Source: Allolobophora icterica
Lineage: Eukaryota; Annelida; Clitellata; Crassiclitellata; Lumbricidae
NCBI GenBank assembly: GCA_963556255.1
Contig: OY744609.1
Coordinates: 16,284,386-16,348,385 of the forward strand
Length of the DNA stretch: 64,000 nt
Direction: 5' to 3'
The position numbers and the translations under genes are program-made. Numbering within the stretch: position 1 is the stretch's first letter; each line of letters starts with the position of its first letter. The notes beneath the pieces are model-generated. The model made no database searches, was not told where the DNA came from, and worked only from the letters and a program-made list of their open reading frames with translations. Positions 33,100-45,515 of the stretch are shown here, in pieces.

Positions 33100-34135
33100 T
33101 TTACCCACCAGCAATGTCACATCAGATGACAGGTTGAGAGACCTGGATTTGCAGATGCTATCGCCCTGTTCGACAGTAGGCCTACTTGGAGAGGCATGAA
33201 CATCCAAAACACAGGCGAAGGTGGGACTCGCTAGCAATCCAGAAAAACAAAGATCATGGAGGTCGGAAAATGGAACGATGACAAGACAGTGTTCGATGAC
33301 AGGGAGGTGGAATCTGTGGATGCTTTCTGCCATGGGCGGCGATCTAGGGAGGGACGGGGGGGACATGTTCCCCACCTTTAAGAGGGGGGGACACTCCATG
33401 CATTTGTCCCCCCACCTTTTGAAGAAACACCAAAAAAGGCTGAGAAATGTAATTGTGCGTGAGGGTTTTCGCAGCGTTTTCGCAGACTTTGTGACCAGAC
33501 GAGGTAAAAAGTCGAAATTTAGAGGAGAAGTGTCCCCCCAAAATTACGAGAAAGAAGAAGGAATTCGTAAAATAGTGGGGAAAAAAGAATTAACAGTATT
33601 TAGAGGAAATTAAAAATTATAGAAAGAAAGGATGGGTTACCGAGGTGATTGTTATCATCTGTTGGGAACGGGGAAAAAGTTGTAAAACGTGGTGAATGAC
33701 TAAAAAAAAGTCATCAACTTTTTTTCGGAGATGAAATGGAAATTTTTCGGAGATAAAGCGGCAGAAATTTTTGGGACAAGATTTTCAAAAAAACGGTCGT
33801 CGACGAGATCGTGGCCGACTTTGTCCCCCCCCCACCTCTCAGACAAGATCGCCGCCACTGCTTTCTGCTACCTCGGTAACCTGATAGTAGAGGACAGCAG
33901 CTGCGACAGGGAAATAGAGATACGTATAGGAAAGACAAATGCTGCATTTGGGAGGCTTACTCAGACCTGAAGGAAAAACGGATGTAGTAGCCTATGCCAC
34001 TGTTTTGAGCATGCTGCTGTATGGATTTGAGACATGGCTAATGACGATGGCAAACTGGAAAAGACTGGAGGAGGCCGCACATCATAAGTGACTGAGAAGC
34101 AGTCTACGTGTATCAGTTTATATAAAGTACATATG
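33100..34135 (+). pseudogene. LINE reverse transcriptase fragment split by a MITE
   Basis: Upstream of the MITE the frame reads RLRDLDFADAIALF (an RT FADD-type motif changed to FADA) and then NPEKTKIMEVGKWNDD with a frame change. Downstream it resumes at 33869 as CYLGNLIVEDSSCDREIEIR and IGKTNAAFGRL. This order (FADD, EKTK, YLG, RIG.A..AF..L) is typical of non-LTR reverse transcriptases. Stops and frameshifts make it a relic; 33331-33860 is the inserted MITE. Confidence 0.85.
33331..33860. mobile_element. hAT-like MITE, GGCGGCGATC family, copy 1
   Basis: Ends CATGGGCGGCGATCTAG and AGATCGCCGCCACTG, perfect 8-bp duplication CTTTCTGC (33323-33330, 33861-33868). Removing the element and one duplicate rejoins the LINE RT frame. 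Inverted relative to 37840-38450. Confidence 0.94.
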
Positions 34136-34149
34136 ACGCTCCAGATGGG

Positions 34150-34473
34150 CAGTGTTTAATCTAGTCCCCCCTCTTCTGAAGGGGGAAACAAGGTTTGTCT
34201 TTCAAAAAAGTTGATGACCTTTTTTAGTAATTCATCCCACTTTCGTGACTTCTTTCTGAAACTAAAATTCATCTAAAAAACTCATATAGGGCCTATCTTA
34301 TTCTCTAATTTTATTCTTATATTACTCGTTACTCGTCACTGGGGGGAGCGCAACATGTATCCTGGGGAATTCCCCCCCAAAGGTGTCTACATTAAATATT
34401 CCTGGCCTCTGGGGAAACATAAATCCTGGGGGGGGGGGGAAATTCCCCCAAAAGGTGTCTAGATTAAACACTG
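34150..34473. mobile_element. Palindromic G-rich MITE, 9-bp TSD family, copy 2
   Basis: Ends CAGTGTTTAATCTAG and CTAGATTAAACACTG with a perfect 9-bp duplication CCAGATGGG (34141-34149, 34474-34482). Confidence 0.94.
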
Positions 34474-34894
34474 CCAGATGGGCTAGTTTCTAATTTATGA
34501 GCGGCGCTATTGAAATTTCTGATTACTCTACCTACACACATAATATGCCTACTCTTATGAAACGGTAACGATTACGAGAGTTGAGAGGCGTAATGAAGAA
34601 CAGTCACGAACCTTCCTCTCGCCAAATGGTTCCTCCATGAAAATTGTCCCGAGTCTTAATCTGCGTGTTTTACTGCGTATAGGCAGGTACGATTATTTTG
34701 ATTGACAGGGTATACTGTATAGTACCAGCAGGAAGCCATGGTACGAGAACAGTAAAATACGGACATCATTCCGTGGGATGTGTTCTCAGGTAGGCCTGGA
34801 TGCTGATCATGCTGATGCTGATGTTCTTCTTTATGTGCAATAATGTTTTATGACTTCTTGACGTTGAGTTTATCTCTGTTAGGTGCATGCGTGC

Positions 34895-35151
34895 ATATGC
34901 TACTGTCTGTCTCTGTATGCTTCTGTCTGTCTGTCTGTATGCTTCTGTATGTCTGCTTCTGTCTGTCTGTCTGTCTACTTTTGTCTGTCTGTCTGCTTCT
35001 CTCTGTCTGTCTACGTATACTTCTGTCTGTTTGCTTCTGTCTGTCCGTCTGTCTGTATGCTTCTGTCTGTCTGTCTGTCTGTCCGTCTTTCTGCTTCTCT
35101 GTGTATATCTGTCTATCTGCTTCTGTCTGTCTGTCTGTCTGTCTGTATGTA

Positions 35152-35182
<31 letters not shown>

Positions 35183-35390
35183 GCTTCTTTGTGTCTGTTT
35201 GTTTGTCTGCTTCTGTCCGTCCGTCCGTCTGTCTGTATGGTTCTGCCTGTCTTTCCGTCTGTCTGCTTCTCTCTGTATGTCTGCTTCTGTCTGTCTGTCT
35301 ACTTTTGCCTGTCTGCTTCTCTCTGTCTGTCTACTTATGTCTGTCTGCCTGCTTCTGTCTGCTTCTGTCTGTCTGCTTCTTTATCCCTAC
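34895..35390. repeat. CTGT-rich degenerate microsatellite, ~500 bp
   Basis: Dense CTGT/CTGC tetranucleotides. All three forward frames stay open here (Cys/Ser/Val/Leu-rich), which is a composition artefact and not coding. Confidence 0.95.
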
Positions 35391-36599
35391 ACCTGCTTCT
35401 GTGCAACACAGTAGGCCTACATCACTATCTTTGTGTCTGTGTGTCTCGTGTATTTGTGTATCTCTGTCTGTCTTTGTCTGTATGCCTGTGTGTCTGTGCA
35501 TGTGTCAACGTGCGTCTAGATTTCTCCCTAACTATACTTGTATGTTTTGCGTATGTTCCTTGGGGCCTATAGGCAACAGATGGTCACTCAGTAGCCTAGG
35601 TCTGCTTACAGTGTGCTTAGTGTCCGTGTAGGTGTATTTCTAGATCTGCCTGCATGTATGCGTGCATGTCCGTGTACGTGTTCGTCTGCTTTGATTCGAA
35701 GCGACTTTTGGTACACGTCTGTCTGCATATCTATTCGTCGATTTAAGCTTACATATACTTTTCTATCTAGAACATGTATGTCTATCTGTGTGTGTACCTA
35801 CTCGTCTTTGTACGTGTGCGTGTGTGTTTGTAAACTTTATATGTGTTTTGCATAGCATAGTCTAATCGCCTTAGCTTCATTATGGTCGCGTGAACCTGAG
35901 ATACATTCTGCGGTTTTGCCGCTTGAGATGTCAGTCGGTTGCAGATCGAGAGAGGGAGGGAGGGAGGGGGAGTAGGAGGTCAGACCTACCGACCAGCTGA
36001 TGGATCGATGCTTGCCGCTCGGGCCTCTCGTCAGGTGTTGTACCAAATCTGTTATGGGGCTAAATCGGTTCCGACTCCCGCTGTCAGCAAAATATTGTTA
36101 ATCCTGTTGCTTTTGTAGGCTACAGGGAACAAACTTAGATTGAACTTTAGAAGATTGAACTTTAGAAGCTCTTATGCGGTCGTTAATTATTAGGCAATAC
36201 GTAACATTGACGAATCAAGCGGCAGAAAACGAATTCTATTTCAATTATATATTTCGGTTTCAAGAGATCATAGTATCAAGAAACATGACATCGTATTCTC
36301 TATTTCTGACCTCACATGCATAATGTAGCCCCGGAAAAGCTCGCCGATGACAAATATGTAGTAAGAACTTTACAGTAGAAGAGCTGACTGCTCGAACTGG
36401 CTGGAAGCTGTTCTAGAAATCGCAATTTCCGGTTCACTGCCTTCAGCAGCTCGCATCACCTATTCAAGGTGAGGACAAGCTCTCTTTTCGCAAAGCTGGA
36501 CATCTTTTAATGTTACCCGCTGTTAAATCTAGGCTGTTTTAAAATAGTTTGGTGTCATAACTTATAAGTTATCATTATTATCTCATGCAAGTAAGGGCT

Positions 36600-36948
36600 A
36601 TATACATATATACATAAATACATACATACATGACATACATACATTACATACAATGTCATACATACGCACATACATACATACATACATACATACATACATA
36701 CATACATACATACATACATACATACATACATACATACATACATACATACGTACAAGCATATATACATACATATAAATACCATCATATATGCACACGTGCA
36801 TAAATACCTATACGTGGATAAATACAAACATGCATACATACATACATACATGCATACATACATACATACATACATACATACATACATACATACATACATA
36901 CATACATACATACATACATACATACATACATACATACATACATACATT
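36600..36948. repeat. (CATA)n microsatellite, two blocks
   Basis: Long pure blocks at about 36668-36748 and 36833-36946 joined by degenerate sequence. Confidence 0.97.
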
Positions 36949-36949
36949 G

Positions 36950-37830
36950 TTTAATATTCGCGTCCTGGTCACGTGAACCCATCACAACGTTTGTCGGAAC
37001 CGTTATCGTCTGGCTCACATTTGGCATTACACCTGCTAGCGCTGGCTTTGGACAGATGGATGAATCGGAGAGGCGTTGAAAGAAAAGTTTCCGTCAACTG
37101 TTATAGGCTGGCGATGCAGCCTATGAGAAGGAGGACTTTCTCCGATATGAAAGTTACTAGCGACGGAGCGATTTATTTATTTGCGGTCATGCGATATATC
37201 GCCTCAGCATATTAGGTTTGGACTTCTGCGGAGTTGTCCGATGCATGCGTTCAGCGGTTCACAAACTCAGGAATTCTAACTATTGAGACAAACGTATACA
37301 GGCTACGAGAGTTGGTTTAAAGTTTTCGAACTCACGACAGGTGGATTACAGTTCTAACGACTTTTTTACGCTGCTTATTTTTTACAAAAACAGGTAAATA
37401 CTTCTAGAATCATTCATATTACGAGCGTTTTTCTGTGTGTAAACCAGAAAGGGGTTTTCTAAGAGATGTGCATGCAACATTAGCGCAATTTACCTGTCTC
37501 AATAATCATAGGCCAACTGAGGCAGCCCTTCCTATATCCTGCCGGCATGCCTACATGGGACCCACATGGAGACCACATTCCAAGCATGAGGCCCATGTAA
37601 AAACATTCCCATATGGGCAATGCATGTACGTATGCTTGTATGTATTATGGTAATGTATGTATTTAAATGCATGCTGTGTATGTATGTATGTAAGCATGTA
37701 CGACTGTACGTGCGCGTGTATGTACATGTGTATGTATGCATGCATGTTTTTATCTAAACTTTTTATAGCGCATGTTGAGGACTTATCAGAACATGTTGCT
37801 AGTTGCGAAACCACTTTATCCACAAGGAAA
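36950..37830. other. Intergenic, no gene seen
   Basis: No domain recognised on either strand; ends in degenerate TGTATGTA sequence before the MITE at 37840. Confidence 0.35.
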
Positions 37831-37839
37831 GGTTGTCTT

Positions 37840-38450
37840 CAGTGGCGGCGATCTTGTCTGAGAGGTGGGGGGGGGACAAAGTCGGCCACGATCTCGTCGA
37901 CGACCGGTTTTGGAAAATCTTGTCCCTAAAAAAATTTTTCTGCCACTTCATCTCCGAAAAATTTCGCTTTCATCTCCGAAAAAAGTTGATGACCTTTTTT
38001 AGTCCTTCACCTCTTTTTACAGCTTTTTCTTACACTATCCTCTTTTTTTCCCACTTCTTCACTTTTTACTTTTCACCAATTCATCTCCACAAAATATCGA
38101 TTTCATCTCGAAAAAAAGTTGATGACCTTTTTTTTCGCCACGTTTTACAACTTTTTCCCGTCTCACAACAATAACCCTTTTCTTTTTATGATTTCTTCGT
38201 CTAAAAAATTTTCACTTTTTGGACGAATTCCTTCTTTCTCATAATTTTGGGGGGACACTTCTGCTCAAAAAATTTATTTTTACCTCGTCTGGTCAAAAAC
38301 GCTGCGAAAACCCTCACGCGCAATTACATTTCTCCGCCCTTTTTGGTGTTTCTTCAAATGTGGGGGTGGGGGGGACAAATGCATGGAGTGTCCCCCACTC
38401 TTAAAGGTGGGGGGCATGTCCCCCCGTCCCCCCCTAGATCGCCGCCCATG
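37840..38450. mobile_element. hAT-like MITE, GGCGGCGATC family, copy 2
   Basis: Ends CAGTGGCGGCGATCTTG and CTAGATCGCCGCCCATG, perfect 8-bp duplication GTTGTCTT (37832-37839, 38451-38458). Interior AAAAAAGTTGATGACCTTTT motifs resemble those in the 9-bp-TSD MITEs, suggesting exchange or shared origin. Confidence 0.94.
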
Positions 38451-38820
38451 GTTGTCTTACGGTTCATGTGCCTCGGCCAAAAGATTCATCAACCCTGGGA
38501 ACTCGTCTTGGAAGCCAAGTCCCACAGAGCGATCAGACGGGCAATATATAACCGAGCATGCCTTGTAACATAGAAAAGTATATCACGTCACATTACGTCC
38601 GTATGACAGCTGAAGGTTCTTGCCGGAGGCGATGGTGGAACGGAGACTCCGTTTCTATCCCACCAGCTCCTCTGGACTGCAAGTGAATGGAAGAGGAGGA
38701 GGGGAGTGGGATGTGGGATGAAATATGATTCACTGTTTACTTTGAAAACCCATCTGAACAATTATCCAGACCGAACAGGGTTTACATTTTCGAAGGTGTC
38801 ACATGAAAGACAGTTCTTTT

Positions 38821-39094
38821 ATGGGACGCGGTGGTGTAGCGGTATGTTCTGTGCCTTGTAACCGGAGGGTCGCAGGTTCTAAGCCACTGCGTAGCGACTT
38901 TGGACAAGTTGCTCACCTACATTTGTCCAGCGCTCGTCAACAGGCTGGTGCCCTGCGCTTGGCCTTCGAGTGGCGCTTTAGAATTTTGGAGATTATGATT
39001 ACGATGGAACGTAATCTTTAGCGTCATGAATAAAGATTGATTGATTGACTGATTGATTGATTGATTCATTCATTCATTCATTCATTCATTCATT
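38821..39094 (+). repeat. tRNA-derived SINE, type 2
   Basis: A box TGGTGTAGCGGT (38832-38843), B box GGTTCTAAGCC (38875-38885), tail ending in (GATT)n(CATT)n. Partial relatives at 27390-27482 (tail) and 48879-48960 (head). Confidence 0.85.
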
Positions 39095-39570
39095 GATGGA
39101 ACACAGTGTTCGTATAAAGCTGTTGAAGTTTCCTTCTCAGCTATCTGACGATCAATGTCGACCACAATCGAGCTGTCAGCTTTCTTTAAAGCAAACTGAC
39201 TCAGTCGCACATTCTCTAGTTGTTCGCAATATAGGCCTACAACTTAGGCCCTTACACCTTAAGGTCGGGGAATCAACTATATGCTGTCAATTCGCAAACT
39301 GAAACTTAGGCCTACGTTTGAATCCAGTGGCACAGCAAATTATCAGGAGCTTGTGTTCAGTTGACTATTCTTTCGTCCAATTTACATTTCGGGGCTTAAT
39401 TGTTATTTTTGAAGCAGTATACGCATAAAGCTTGTAAAAATAATCAATGTGAAAGGCTGGTGGCTTAAATTGTTGGGGGATCATGGATGATGGCTCAACG
39501 GATCAACTAGATTCGCCACATTTGAATTGCTTGTATTCGATCTTCATGGAAGTTTGATATGTAATGTAAT

Positions 39571-40109
39571 CAGTGATGGGCAATAGTTAACTAAAAAGTT
39601 GCTAACTTTTAGTTTAACTAAAAAATTTTAGTTAAGGGAGAAGTTTAACTAAAAAAATAATTTAGTTAAAACCATAGTTTAACTAAAAAATTTTAGTTGC
39701 TAACTAAAAAGTTTAACTAAAAAAATCAGCAATATGCAACTATTTTTCCACAGTGAACATTGAACACTGTCAGCAAAAAAACATTTTAACACTGCATGCA
39801 TGGTTTTAGCATTTGAAGGTGTTTTCAAATTCATACACTACTTACAGTACACATGTAACTGTATGTTAGAGCAGTACACATTACATAGTTTGAAGGTGAA
39901 ATTGTCATTGACGCTTTGTATTATTACAGTTCACTTAACGTCTTTTATTGTGAAAATGTATGTCGTAAAAAGTTGGAAAAAAGTTGGAAAAAGTTTAACT
40001 ACTTTTTTTTAGTTTCCAAAATCAGTTGCCAACTTTAGTTAAACTATTTTTTTTAGTTGGAAAATAGTTTTAGTTTAACTAAAAAAGAATAGTTTAGTGC
40101 CCATCACTG
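39571..40109. mobile_element. hAT-like MITE, 539 bp
   Basis: Ends CAGTGATGGGCAATAGTT and TTTAGTGCCCATCACTG; perfect 8-bp duplication AATGTAAT (39563-39570, 40110-40117). Subterminal AGTTTAACTAAAAAA repeats are inverted across the element. Confidence 0.93.
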
Positions 40110-40527
40110 AATGTAATATAATAAGACAGTGATACAGCTCCCCTTAAGAGCCTATCAGAGGCGCTAATCACGCGCCATCAGTCTGAGAAAAAATGCGTTA
40201 TATAACAACCGAGTATAGGCGATAATGTCTTTAGTGGTAATAATTTAGTGTCACGCAGTGAGAGCGGAAGACGTTCCAGAGCAACGGTGCTGCCACAAAC
40301 AAGCCACGTTGTGTGTGCACATAACTGTACGAGACCGTGGAACCATCAGATCCCTCTTGGTAGCCGATCGAAGCATCCGAAGCATCGGCTGAGTCGAGAC
40401 TCCATGGCTGATATGACCGTCTTCATACAGTACCTGTAGGGTACTCGTTTACTACCCGAGCCTCTAAATCTGTCAGTGACATTAAAATGTAGCGTCATTC
40501 CGGATAAGTTCTATTATCATTGCTCGC

Positions 40528-40622
40528 CTTGTAACGCGGAGAGTAGGCCCTACGAGTTTGAGCCTCCTCTGAGACTCTCAGAGGAGGCTCAAACTCGTAG
40601 GGCCTACTCTCCGCGTTACAAG
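40528..40622. repeat. Perfect 47-bp palindrome (1-nt spacer)
   Basis: 40528-40574 is exactly inverted at 40576-40622. The arm resembles a SINE tRNA-like head (GCCTTGTAACGCGG ... GAGTTTGAGCC), and SINE tail-like sequence follows to 40735, so one SINE head appears duplicated in inverted orientation. Confidence 0.95.
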
Positions 40623-40676
40623 ACTGAGACGGTTACTGTGTGAGGATCTTGACTAAGTCCTCCACTAACAATTGCT

Positions 40677-40760
40677 GAGCACCATCGATTGATGCTTGAT
40701 CATTAGATAGTGCCGCCTAATAAATACGAACTAATGATGATGACGACGACGATGATGATG
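40677..40760 (+). repeat. SINE type 3, 3' part with (GAT)n tail
   Basis: GCACCATCGATTGATGC..CATTAGATAGTGCCGCC..AATACGAACTAA then GATGATGACGACGA. Lacks the six bases present in the 1586 copy after CATTA. Confidence 0.6.
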
Positions 40761-40985
40761 ATGATGTCTGCTGTAAATATTGTATTTAACTTTACAGATG
40801 ATCGAGAGAATGGATGAATGATTGAATGATTGAATAATATGAGACTTACGTGCCAGGCTTCAAAACCTGAATCAGAAACGTTGATTGCATAGACTTTGTT
40901 TGTAACAGTGGGGATACCGATCAACAGCAGACTGTATGTAGTCCCGTGAACGTTTTTAGATATCGAGGAATCAAATACAGACAGG

Positions 40986-41377
40986 CAGTGTTTAATCTAG
41001 TCCCCCTCTTCTGGGAGGGGAAACAAGGTTTCTGGGGGAGCAAAGAATTTACACAAGATTTTGTCTTCCATCTTCAAAAAGTCTATGACTTTTCCAAATT
41101 TCATCTTCAAAAAAAAAGTTGATGACCTTTTTTTTTTAGTCATTCGCCCGATTTTCAGAACTTTTCTACAGCAATTACTCTCTAAAAAAAAGTTGATGAC
41201 CTTTTTTTAGGAAATCATCTCTCTGGGGGTGGGAAACCATGGATCCACATGTATCCTGGGGGGGGAATTTTCCTCCCCTAAAGGTATCTACATTGTAATA
41301 TTGCCGGCCTCTGGGGGGGAACATCAATCCTGGGGGGGGGAACTTTCCCCCCCCAAAGACGTCTAGATTAATCACTG
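40986..41377. mobile_element. Palindromic G-rich MITE, 9-bp TSD family, copy 3
   Basis: Ends CAGTGTTTAATCTAG and CTAGATTAATCACTG; perfect 9-bp duplication ACAGACAGG (40977-40985, 41378-41386). Close to copy 1 in sequence. Confidence 0.94.
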
Positions 41378-41413
41378 ACAGACAGGCCAGAAAGCAAGCT
41401 GGATCGTTACATG

Positions 41414-41859
41414 CATAGGCGCCGACTCCTTGGGAGCCTTGGGTGCGAATGCACCCAGAGAGAAAGTTCAGTGTGTGCGTCGCGCCCAGAAGAATTTGGA
41501 CCCTAAATTCAAATTTTTTACACCTAAGTAATCTCACAACTTGATAAGTACAACTACAACGCAAATACCCAGCATTGCATGATCTTACAGTCACAGCCCG
41601 TAGCCTACATAAAAATGAATTATTTGTTTATTTATTAATTATTTAAAATAATAAATAATGACACTGGAACGTCACCGATTTACAATACTTTTTCTAACCT
41701 CGTAACCCTTGACAAGAAAATAATTTTCTTTCTCCGAAAATCCGCTAAAACTCACCCACCTAAGGGGAGGGGAAGGGGAAGGGATGGGTAGGGGAAGAGG
41801 TCGGGGAAGGGATGGAGAACCCATGCACCCAGAGACAAAAGCAAAAGTCGGCGCCTATG
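41414..41859. mobile_element. hAT-like MITE, CATAGGCGCCGAC family, copy 2
   Basis: Ends CATAGGCGCCGACTC and AAGTCGGCGCCTATG; perfect 8-bp duplication GTTACATG (41406-41413, 41860-41867). Reverse complement of the 30906 copy. Confidence 0.94.
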
Positions 41860-41880
41860 GTTACATGTATCTATAGACAT

Positions 41881-42510
41881 CAGTGCCGGATTTAGACTTG
41901 GTGAAGCCGTAAGCTATATAAAGTTTGAAGGCTTCTTGTTACAAAATTACCCCAGAAGGTCTCACAAAACTTGAAAACATATATGCCTTTTAATTATTTA
42001 ATAGCAAGGCATTTAAAGTGAAAAGGCATTTAAAGTGAGAGGCAGGGAGGGGAGGGGAAAGGGAAGGGAGGAGGGAAGGACGGAGGGGCCCAACATGACA
42101 GAGTGCTCTGCAGGGCCTCGGGGCCCCTTAACACGGGCCTGGCTAAAATGATAAATGCTTATGCTTACAAGTTATGATATAGGCCCTATGTTTATTGAAT
42201 AAAACACGTAAAACCTACAAGATTGAAAGCTAGTCTCAATAGTTGAAAAAGTCACAGAAATGTTAATTGTATTGAAACCACTCATACACTAGTTCAAATT
42301 TGTTTAAATGAATGCATTTAGGCCTACTCAAGCGAGATCGAATTTGCTACACATGCCGTTTGAAAAGGTTCTACATAATATATATAATTATACAGTACAC
42401 ATAAAATTAAAAGGGCCCCCAAGAAAACTTCTGAATTTTTCAGGCCCCTGTGGATTGTGCATGAGGCCCTAAGCTCTAGCTGCTTTAGCTTATAGCTAAA
42501 TCCGGCTCTG
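41881..42510. mobile_element. hAT-like element, CAGTGCYGGATTTAG family, copy 2
   Basis: Ends CAGTGCCGGATTTAG and CTAAATCCGGCTCTG; no clear duplication. Inverted relative to 7521-7884 and 52932. Contains a TAGGCCTA (42319-42326) absent from the homologous site at 53088-53089, and lacks the one found in the 7521 copy. Confidence 0.8.
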
Positions 42511-42749
42511 ATTTCTGTTGTATGTAATTAGAATCGATATACCTCTGAAGTTATAGACACGTATACGCTATACGTATAGGGCTTTAACTGTGCAACAGTA
42601 GGATGCCTATTTCAAAGTCGACGACCCGCAGACCAAAGATTAACCTAACAGAGTCCAGCAGACTCAGGTGGAAGGTCGGGAGGTCAGAATACACGCGTGA
42701 AATTGCTTGGAAAGATCGTCAGTCCCTGGAGCCATCTAGCACCGTCCGT

Positions 42750-42895
42750 ACACGGGGAACTTAAATGGCGCGGCGCCTATTCAAACGGGCAGCGGTGATG
42801 AAGGATCTCACCCGATCAATTCATTGAAAGATGAGCGGGGTCGAGGCCATACGGTCGCTATAGAAAATCGCGTACATTTACATTTACTGCAACCA
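42750..42895 (+). repeat. Dispersed repeat, GATGAAGGATCTCAC family
   Basis: Best preserved of four copies: TTAAATGGCGCGGCGCC..AGCGGTGATGAAGGATCTCAC .. GGTCGAGGCCATACGGTCGC .. CTATAGAAAA. Confidence 0.6.
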
Positions 42896-43049
42896 TACAC
42901 AACCGGTGTCGACAAATAGGTCTTAGTAACTTTTCGGATACGAGCTATAGCACTGGCCTACCTGACGTTAATAATATTGTGGAATTTTCGGCTGTTGTCA
43001 GAGTTATAACATCATGGCATGTGTGCTACCACATATAACCTAACCTCAT

Positions 43050-43505
43050 TGGCTCCCTCTCTCTCTGTCCGCATGCAATTCAAAGTCCTTATTCGTGTGC
43101 TTAAGTCTCGACTGGTTCTTGCTCCGAATTACTTACGTGACCTAATTCTTCGTCCTCATTCTACCGCTTCGCTGAGTCCTCTTCGATATTCTGACCGTCT
43201 TGACCTCTTAGTTCCCATGTCAGGACTATTATGGCTCAATCTAGATCCTTTGCCCGTATAGGTCCCTCGCTCTGGAACCGACTTCCTCCTCCTGTTCGCA
43301 CCACAATTCTCTCTGGTAGTGCTTCAACTTCATTTTCTCATCTCCTCCTGTTCGCACTACAATTCTCTCTGGTAGTGCTTCAACTTCCTTTTCTCTCTTA
43401 AATCCTGCTTCTTTTCTCGGGGTCTCTCACATTGGGAGCGCCTCTGAATGGTCCGTACCGCGAGAGGCGCTTTATAAATACCCAAATAGAATAGAATAGA
43501 ATACA
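43050..43505 (+). pseudogene. LINE (CR1/L2-like) 3' end, copy 1
   Basis: The frame reads FKVLIRVLKSRLVLAPNYLR DL.. and, after a frameshift, RSFARIGPSLWNRLPPPVR, the characteristic C-terminus after the RT of CR1/L2 LINEs. A ~56-bp tandem duplication lies at 43285-43397. It ends in GGGAGCGCCTCT...AGAGGCGCTTTATAAAT plus an (AATAG)n tail. Confidence 0.88.
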
Positions 43506-43541
43506 ATACATGTACCAAGTCTCAGGCATTATGCACATATT

Positions 43542-44038
43542 CAGGCCCGGATTACCAAACAGACAAACTAGGCAGTTGCCTGGAGATCCCGCATTACCAG
43601 GGACCCCCATCCAACGGTCCTTAACTGTTTGCGCTGCGTTTTATTGCTGCAGCAGTTGTTGGCAGACTGGGCTTCACTCCGACACAGCGAAGTGTTAGTA
43701 GCTAAGCGATGAATGCGCTATAATCACCCATATATTATCATCGCTTATTACATACTTACTCGTTCAGAACCAGCATCTGATGATGAATATGTGTTTGCAT
43801 GTATAGATAGTGGCAATGTGAACATTTAGTGATCTATCTAACACATTATAAATCGAATCGTGATCTCTCCAGAAAACTCGATGATAGGGTGTTAGAGCAA
43901 GGAAAAGTGTTGACGGCTGGAGCTAAACACGCCCCAGAGTCCTTTCGCCCTTGGGGGATACGCCTCGTTGAGGGAAGGGGAGGTGAAGGCCATATTACCT
44001 TGTGCCTACGGCTCCCAACAGCCCTACATCCGGACCTG
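43542..44038. mobile_element. hAT-like MITE, 497 bp
   Basis: Ends CAGGCCCGGATTACC and CCTACATCCGGACCTG; flanks CACATATT (43534-43541) and CATGTATT (44039-44046), 8 bp with one mismatch. Confidence 0.78.
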
Positions 44039-44317
44039 CATGTATTAGACCTATATGGACTTATATGATATAAGTTAGACCTACAAGGCCTAAATAATAT
44101 CGGCCTGTATTCGCTCATCTCATAATTCATATAGCGCCTCTTCAAGAGGCCTATTCACAGGCGAATGTCTGTCTGTCTGTCTATCTATCTATTTATCTGT
44201 ATGTAATGTTATAAAGAAAAACAGCAGCCTGTAAATTATACAGGCAGCCATTATAGGTTCAGAGCTTTTTACCAATAAAGTCTAAGCGCTGTCATATATG
44301 TATTCCAACTTTCGTAA

Positions 44318-44363
<46 letters not shown>

Positions 44364-44777
44364 AACTGGAAAGTAGGCCTAAACAGCAAACCATGCCATG
44401 TGCAGACCTCTGGGTCTCTGTACACTGTCATCGGATTAAGGTCTTTCGGCGGCTATGCATGGAGCTATGACATTCTCACAACTTCCCGTTGAACTTAGTG
44501 TATTCACAGACCCACGGACGAGACTTATCTCATCAGTTCTGGTTGGGACTGTATATACCCCAGACGCGTACCCTTTAGCTACTATCGCATGCACGGCGTA
44601 TAGGCAGCAATGAAGTATACAGGCACGTGTTAACCCTATCGGATCGGAAAGATTTATTGTGCTCAAGATAGGATCATTTCAAGGAACGAGTGGGTTGAGT
44701 TGAAGGCGATTCTGTCTTTGCCTTTGTAAGTGTCTCTCTGTATCTCTCTGTTTCTGTCGGTCTCTCTGCCTTTATCA

Positions 44778-45094
<317 letters not shown>

Positions 45095-45389
45095 CCACCA
45101 GTGGTTTTCAACATAGATTCCGCGGGAATCGGCTGCAGGTTTTTCTGCCGCAATTCAATATAGGATTATAAAACACCAACTCAATTCGAAAAAAGGTGAT
45201 CAATAAGAATAATTCTTCACAGCTTTCATTCATTCTTGCCAGACACGATTCCATGTTTAAAATAATTAAAATTATATTGCGTGAATGTATTGTTGAATGT
45301 CATGTGTCGTTATACTATAATCTCCGACTACTTACATTCATTTCTTGAAAGTTGGACGGGTGAAACGCGCTGAGTACCGTGAGCAAATG

Positions 45390-45515
45390 CAATGTTATTG
45401 TTTACGTTTTCTATAGCGACCGTATGGCCTCGACCCTGCTCGTTTTTCGATTAATTGATCGGGTGAGATCCTTCACCACCGCTGCCCCTTTGAATAGGCG
45501 CCACGCCATTTAAGG
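45390..45515 (-). repeat. Dispersed repeat, GATGAAGGATCTCAC family
   Basis: TTTTCTATAGCGACCGTATG..GGGTGAGATCCTTCACCACCGC..GGCGCCACGCCATTTAA is the reverse complement of 42750-42895. Confidence 0.6.

Noticed and set aside
34843..35631. Long open frames rich in Cys, Leu, Ser and Val (up to 262 codons)
   Set aside because: Produced by CTGT microsatellite in all three frames; no domain, no splice context.
36555..37027. CRISPR-like array in the CATA repeats
   Set aside because: Pure tetranucleotide repeat without spacers, in a eukaryotic genome.
45096..45330. CAGTGGTTTTCAACATAG, a Charlie-like hAT left end
   Set aside because: No matching right end or 8-bp duplication found; at most a fragment.
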